Positions 6,384 to 7,344 of a stretch of 7,344 nucleotides of DNA are shown here, piece after piece. Position 1 is the stretch's first letter. Each line of letters starts with the position of its first letter. Both the position numbers and the translations under genes were made by a program. This stretch comes from Marinagarivorans sp. UBA5868 (lineage in GTDB: Bacteria > Pseudomonadota > Gammaproteobacteria > Pseudomonadales > Cellvibrionaceae), in contig DJFQ01000052.1 of the NCBI GenBank assembly GCA_002432095.1, positions 14,379 to 21,722 on the forward strand, read 5' to 3'. The notes beneath the pieces are model-generated. The model was not told where the DNA came from and made no database searches. It saw only the letters and a program-made list of their open reading frames with translations.

Positions 6384-6579
6384 CATTTCTTGTCCTGCGC
6401 CATTGGCAGCACCGGAACTACATTTTTTACTGCGTCCGCTATGAGCGGTACCGGCAACAACAATTTTTAATGCCTTCCACCACGAGCAGTTTTGGAAACA
6501 ACAATTTTTACTGCCTTCCACCATGGGCAGTTTTGGAAACAACTTAATCGCCTTGTCCCATGAGCAACACCGGAAACAA
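6384..6579 (+). repeat. Five degenerate tandem repeats (37-41 bases) duplicating the LOG-gene start
   Basis: Contiguous units: a 6384-6420 (37 bases), b 6421-6460 (40), c 6461-6501 (41), d 6502-6542 (41), e 6543-6579 (37). Units c and d differ at only 3 of 41 positions; a, b and e are more diverged. The common plan is a T-run (CAATTTTT), then TGCCTTCCACC or a relative, then a start-codon position, then AGCAGTTTTGGAAACAA or a relative. At the start-codon position the units read ATT (6402), ATG (6441), ACG (6482), ATG (6523) and ATG (6560, the true LOG start). The following codons give GSTGTT, SGTGNN, SSFGNN, GSFGNN and SNTGNN. Unit lengths are not multiples of three, so the copies are not one reading frame. 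There are no spacers, so it is not CRISPR. The bases before the array (6359-6383) hold only a short CGGGTCCCG palindrome. Confidence 0.85.
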
Positions 6580-7344
6580 CGACCGTAATTTTCCCAGCGC
6601 GGCGGACGATGCCAAAACCGCCCGTCTCACCCCCGCCGTCACCCCGCAGCTCGCATCGCCTTCTTATCGTCTGGCGTTTGATGACGAAGAGTTTTTACTG
6701 CGCGACGAAATGCGCCCGGTGCGGCTGTTGCTCGAACTCAGCAAGCCGGAAATGATTTTGACCGAGCACCAGGTCCGCCATACGGTGGTGATTTTTGGCA
6801 GCGCGCGCACACTCAGCCGGCAAGAGGCGGAAGGATTCGTCCAGCTCGCCGAGAGCAATGTGCAGCAAGATCCGCAAAACACGCTACTTCAGAGTTTACT
6901 GTCCCAGGCGAAACGTAACTGGCGGCAGGCGCAGAATTATGAGACTGCCCAGGAACTGGCGAGGGTGATCACCGAGCGCAGTGAAGTGGAAAACATCTCG
7001 CCCATTCATGTGGTGACCGGCGGCGGGCCGGGGATTATGGAGGCGGCGAATCGCGGTGCGCATGAAGCGGGTGGGCAGTCGGTGGGCCTGAATATCGTGT
7101 TGCCGAGAGAGCAGGAACCAAACCCTTACATCACCCCGGAGCTCTGCTTTCGCTTCCACTATTTCGCCATGCGCAAAATGCACTTTCTCATGCGCGCCCG
7201 GGCATTAGTGGCATTTCCGGGGGGCTTTGGTACGTTGGACGAACTGTTTGAAACCTTGACGTTGATTCAAACAGGCAAAATCAAGCCGCTGCCATTACTC
7301 ATGTTCGACCGCGCCTACTGGCAGAAACTGATCAATTGGGATCT
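6560..7344 (+). CDS. LOG family (TIGR00730) phosphoribohydrolase-like protein, 3' end outside window
   Basis: The visible part is 261 residues of a Rossmann-fold protein of the LOG family (once called 'lysine decarboxylase'). Characterised members hydrolyse cytokinin riboside 5'-monophosphate or AMP-like nucleotides to the base and ribose 5-phosphate. Key motifs: VVIFGSAR (76-83, first Rossmann strand), GGGPGIMEAANRGA (154-167), FAMRKMHF (202-209, with R205/K206) and the signature PGGFGTLDELFE (220-231), including E228. It is the longer bacterial type: about 75 residues precede the fold, and a 45-residue helical insert (about 105-150) separates the first strand from GGGPG. The actual substrate cannot be read from sequence. 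ATG 6560 is the first in-frame start after TAA 6545-6547; it lacks a recognisable ribosome-binding site and lies within the last of five tandem repeats, so the first seven codons are repeat-derived. It follows the acidic-protein gene after 201 bases and may be separately controlled. Confidence 0.9.
   Translation, partial: MSNTGNNDRNFPSAADDAKTARLTPAVTPQLASPSYRLAFDDEEFLLRDEMRPVRLLLELSKPEMILTEHQVRHTVVIFGSARTLSRQEAEGFVQLAESNVQQDPQNTLLQSLLSQAKRNWRQAQNYETAQELARVITERSEVENISPIHVVTGGGPGIMEAANRGAHEAGGQSVGLNIVLPREQEPNPYITPELCFRFHYFAMRKMHFLMRARALVAFPGGFGTLDELFETLTLIQTGKIKPLPLLMFDRAYWQKLINWD

Noticed and set aside
6384..6579. Tandem repeats as a possible CRISPR array
   Set aside because: The units are directly contiguous, degenerate and of variable length, with no unique spacers, and the last one is part of a coding region.

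Overview
The window looks like chromosomal core DNA of a gammaproteobacterium, most likely a Cellvibrio/Saccharophagus/Teredinibacter- or Pseudomonas-like lineage. That placement rests on gene order (a DUF3108 protein, an RDD protein, lptG and lptF facing away from pepA-holC) and on general protein resemblance; no database search was possible. I see no insertion sequence, phage gene, rRNA, tRNA or CRISPR array.

Layout. Positions 1-477 (+) hold the C-terminal part of a DUF3108 protein that starts outside the window. A 127-base gap with a 21-base-spaced direct repeat and small hairpins leads to an RDD-family membrane protein at 605-1063 (+). Facing it on the minus strand are lptF (3217-2141) and lptG (2121-1060), the two permease subunits of the LptBFG lipopolysaccharide extractor; the stop codons of lptG and the RDD gene interlock. 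A divergent control region (3218-3407) separates lptF from pepA (3408-4883, +), encoding leucyl aminopeptidase. Six bases later comes holC (4890-5306, +), the chi subunit of DNA polymerase III. A nested inverted repeat (5300-5349) follows holC. Next is an unrecognised, very acidic protein (5507-6358, +) with a basic, probably helical C-terminus. The last gene (6560 to the window end, +) encodes the N-terminal 261 residues of a LOG/TIGR00730-family nucleotide phosphoribohydrolase-like protein.

How the genes fit together: lptF-lptG serve outer-membrane biogenesis. pepA-holC pair peptide turnover with replication by conserved gene order rather than by shared pathway. In E. coli valS follows holC; here the acidic protein and the LOG gene occupy that place, and valS is not visible.

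The most unusual structure is at 6384-6579: five degenerate tandem copies of a 37-41 base unit. The last copy contains the start codon and first codons (MSNTGNN) of the LOG gene. The upstream copies are decayed or alternative versions of the same translation start, two of them still carrying ATG. They also repeat an AACAACAA motif that resembles Hfq/Crc target sites. This looks like repeated duplication of a translation-initiation region. I found no sign of a defence system or other new multi-gene system.
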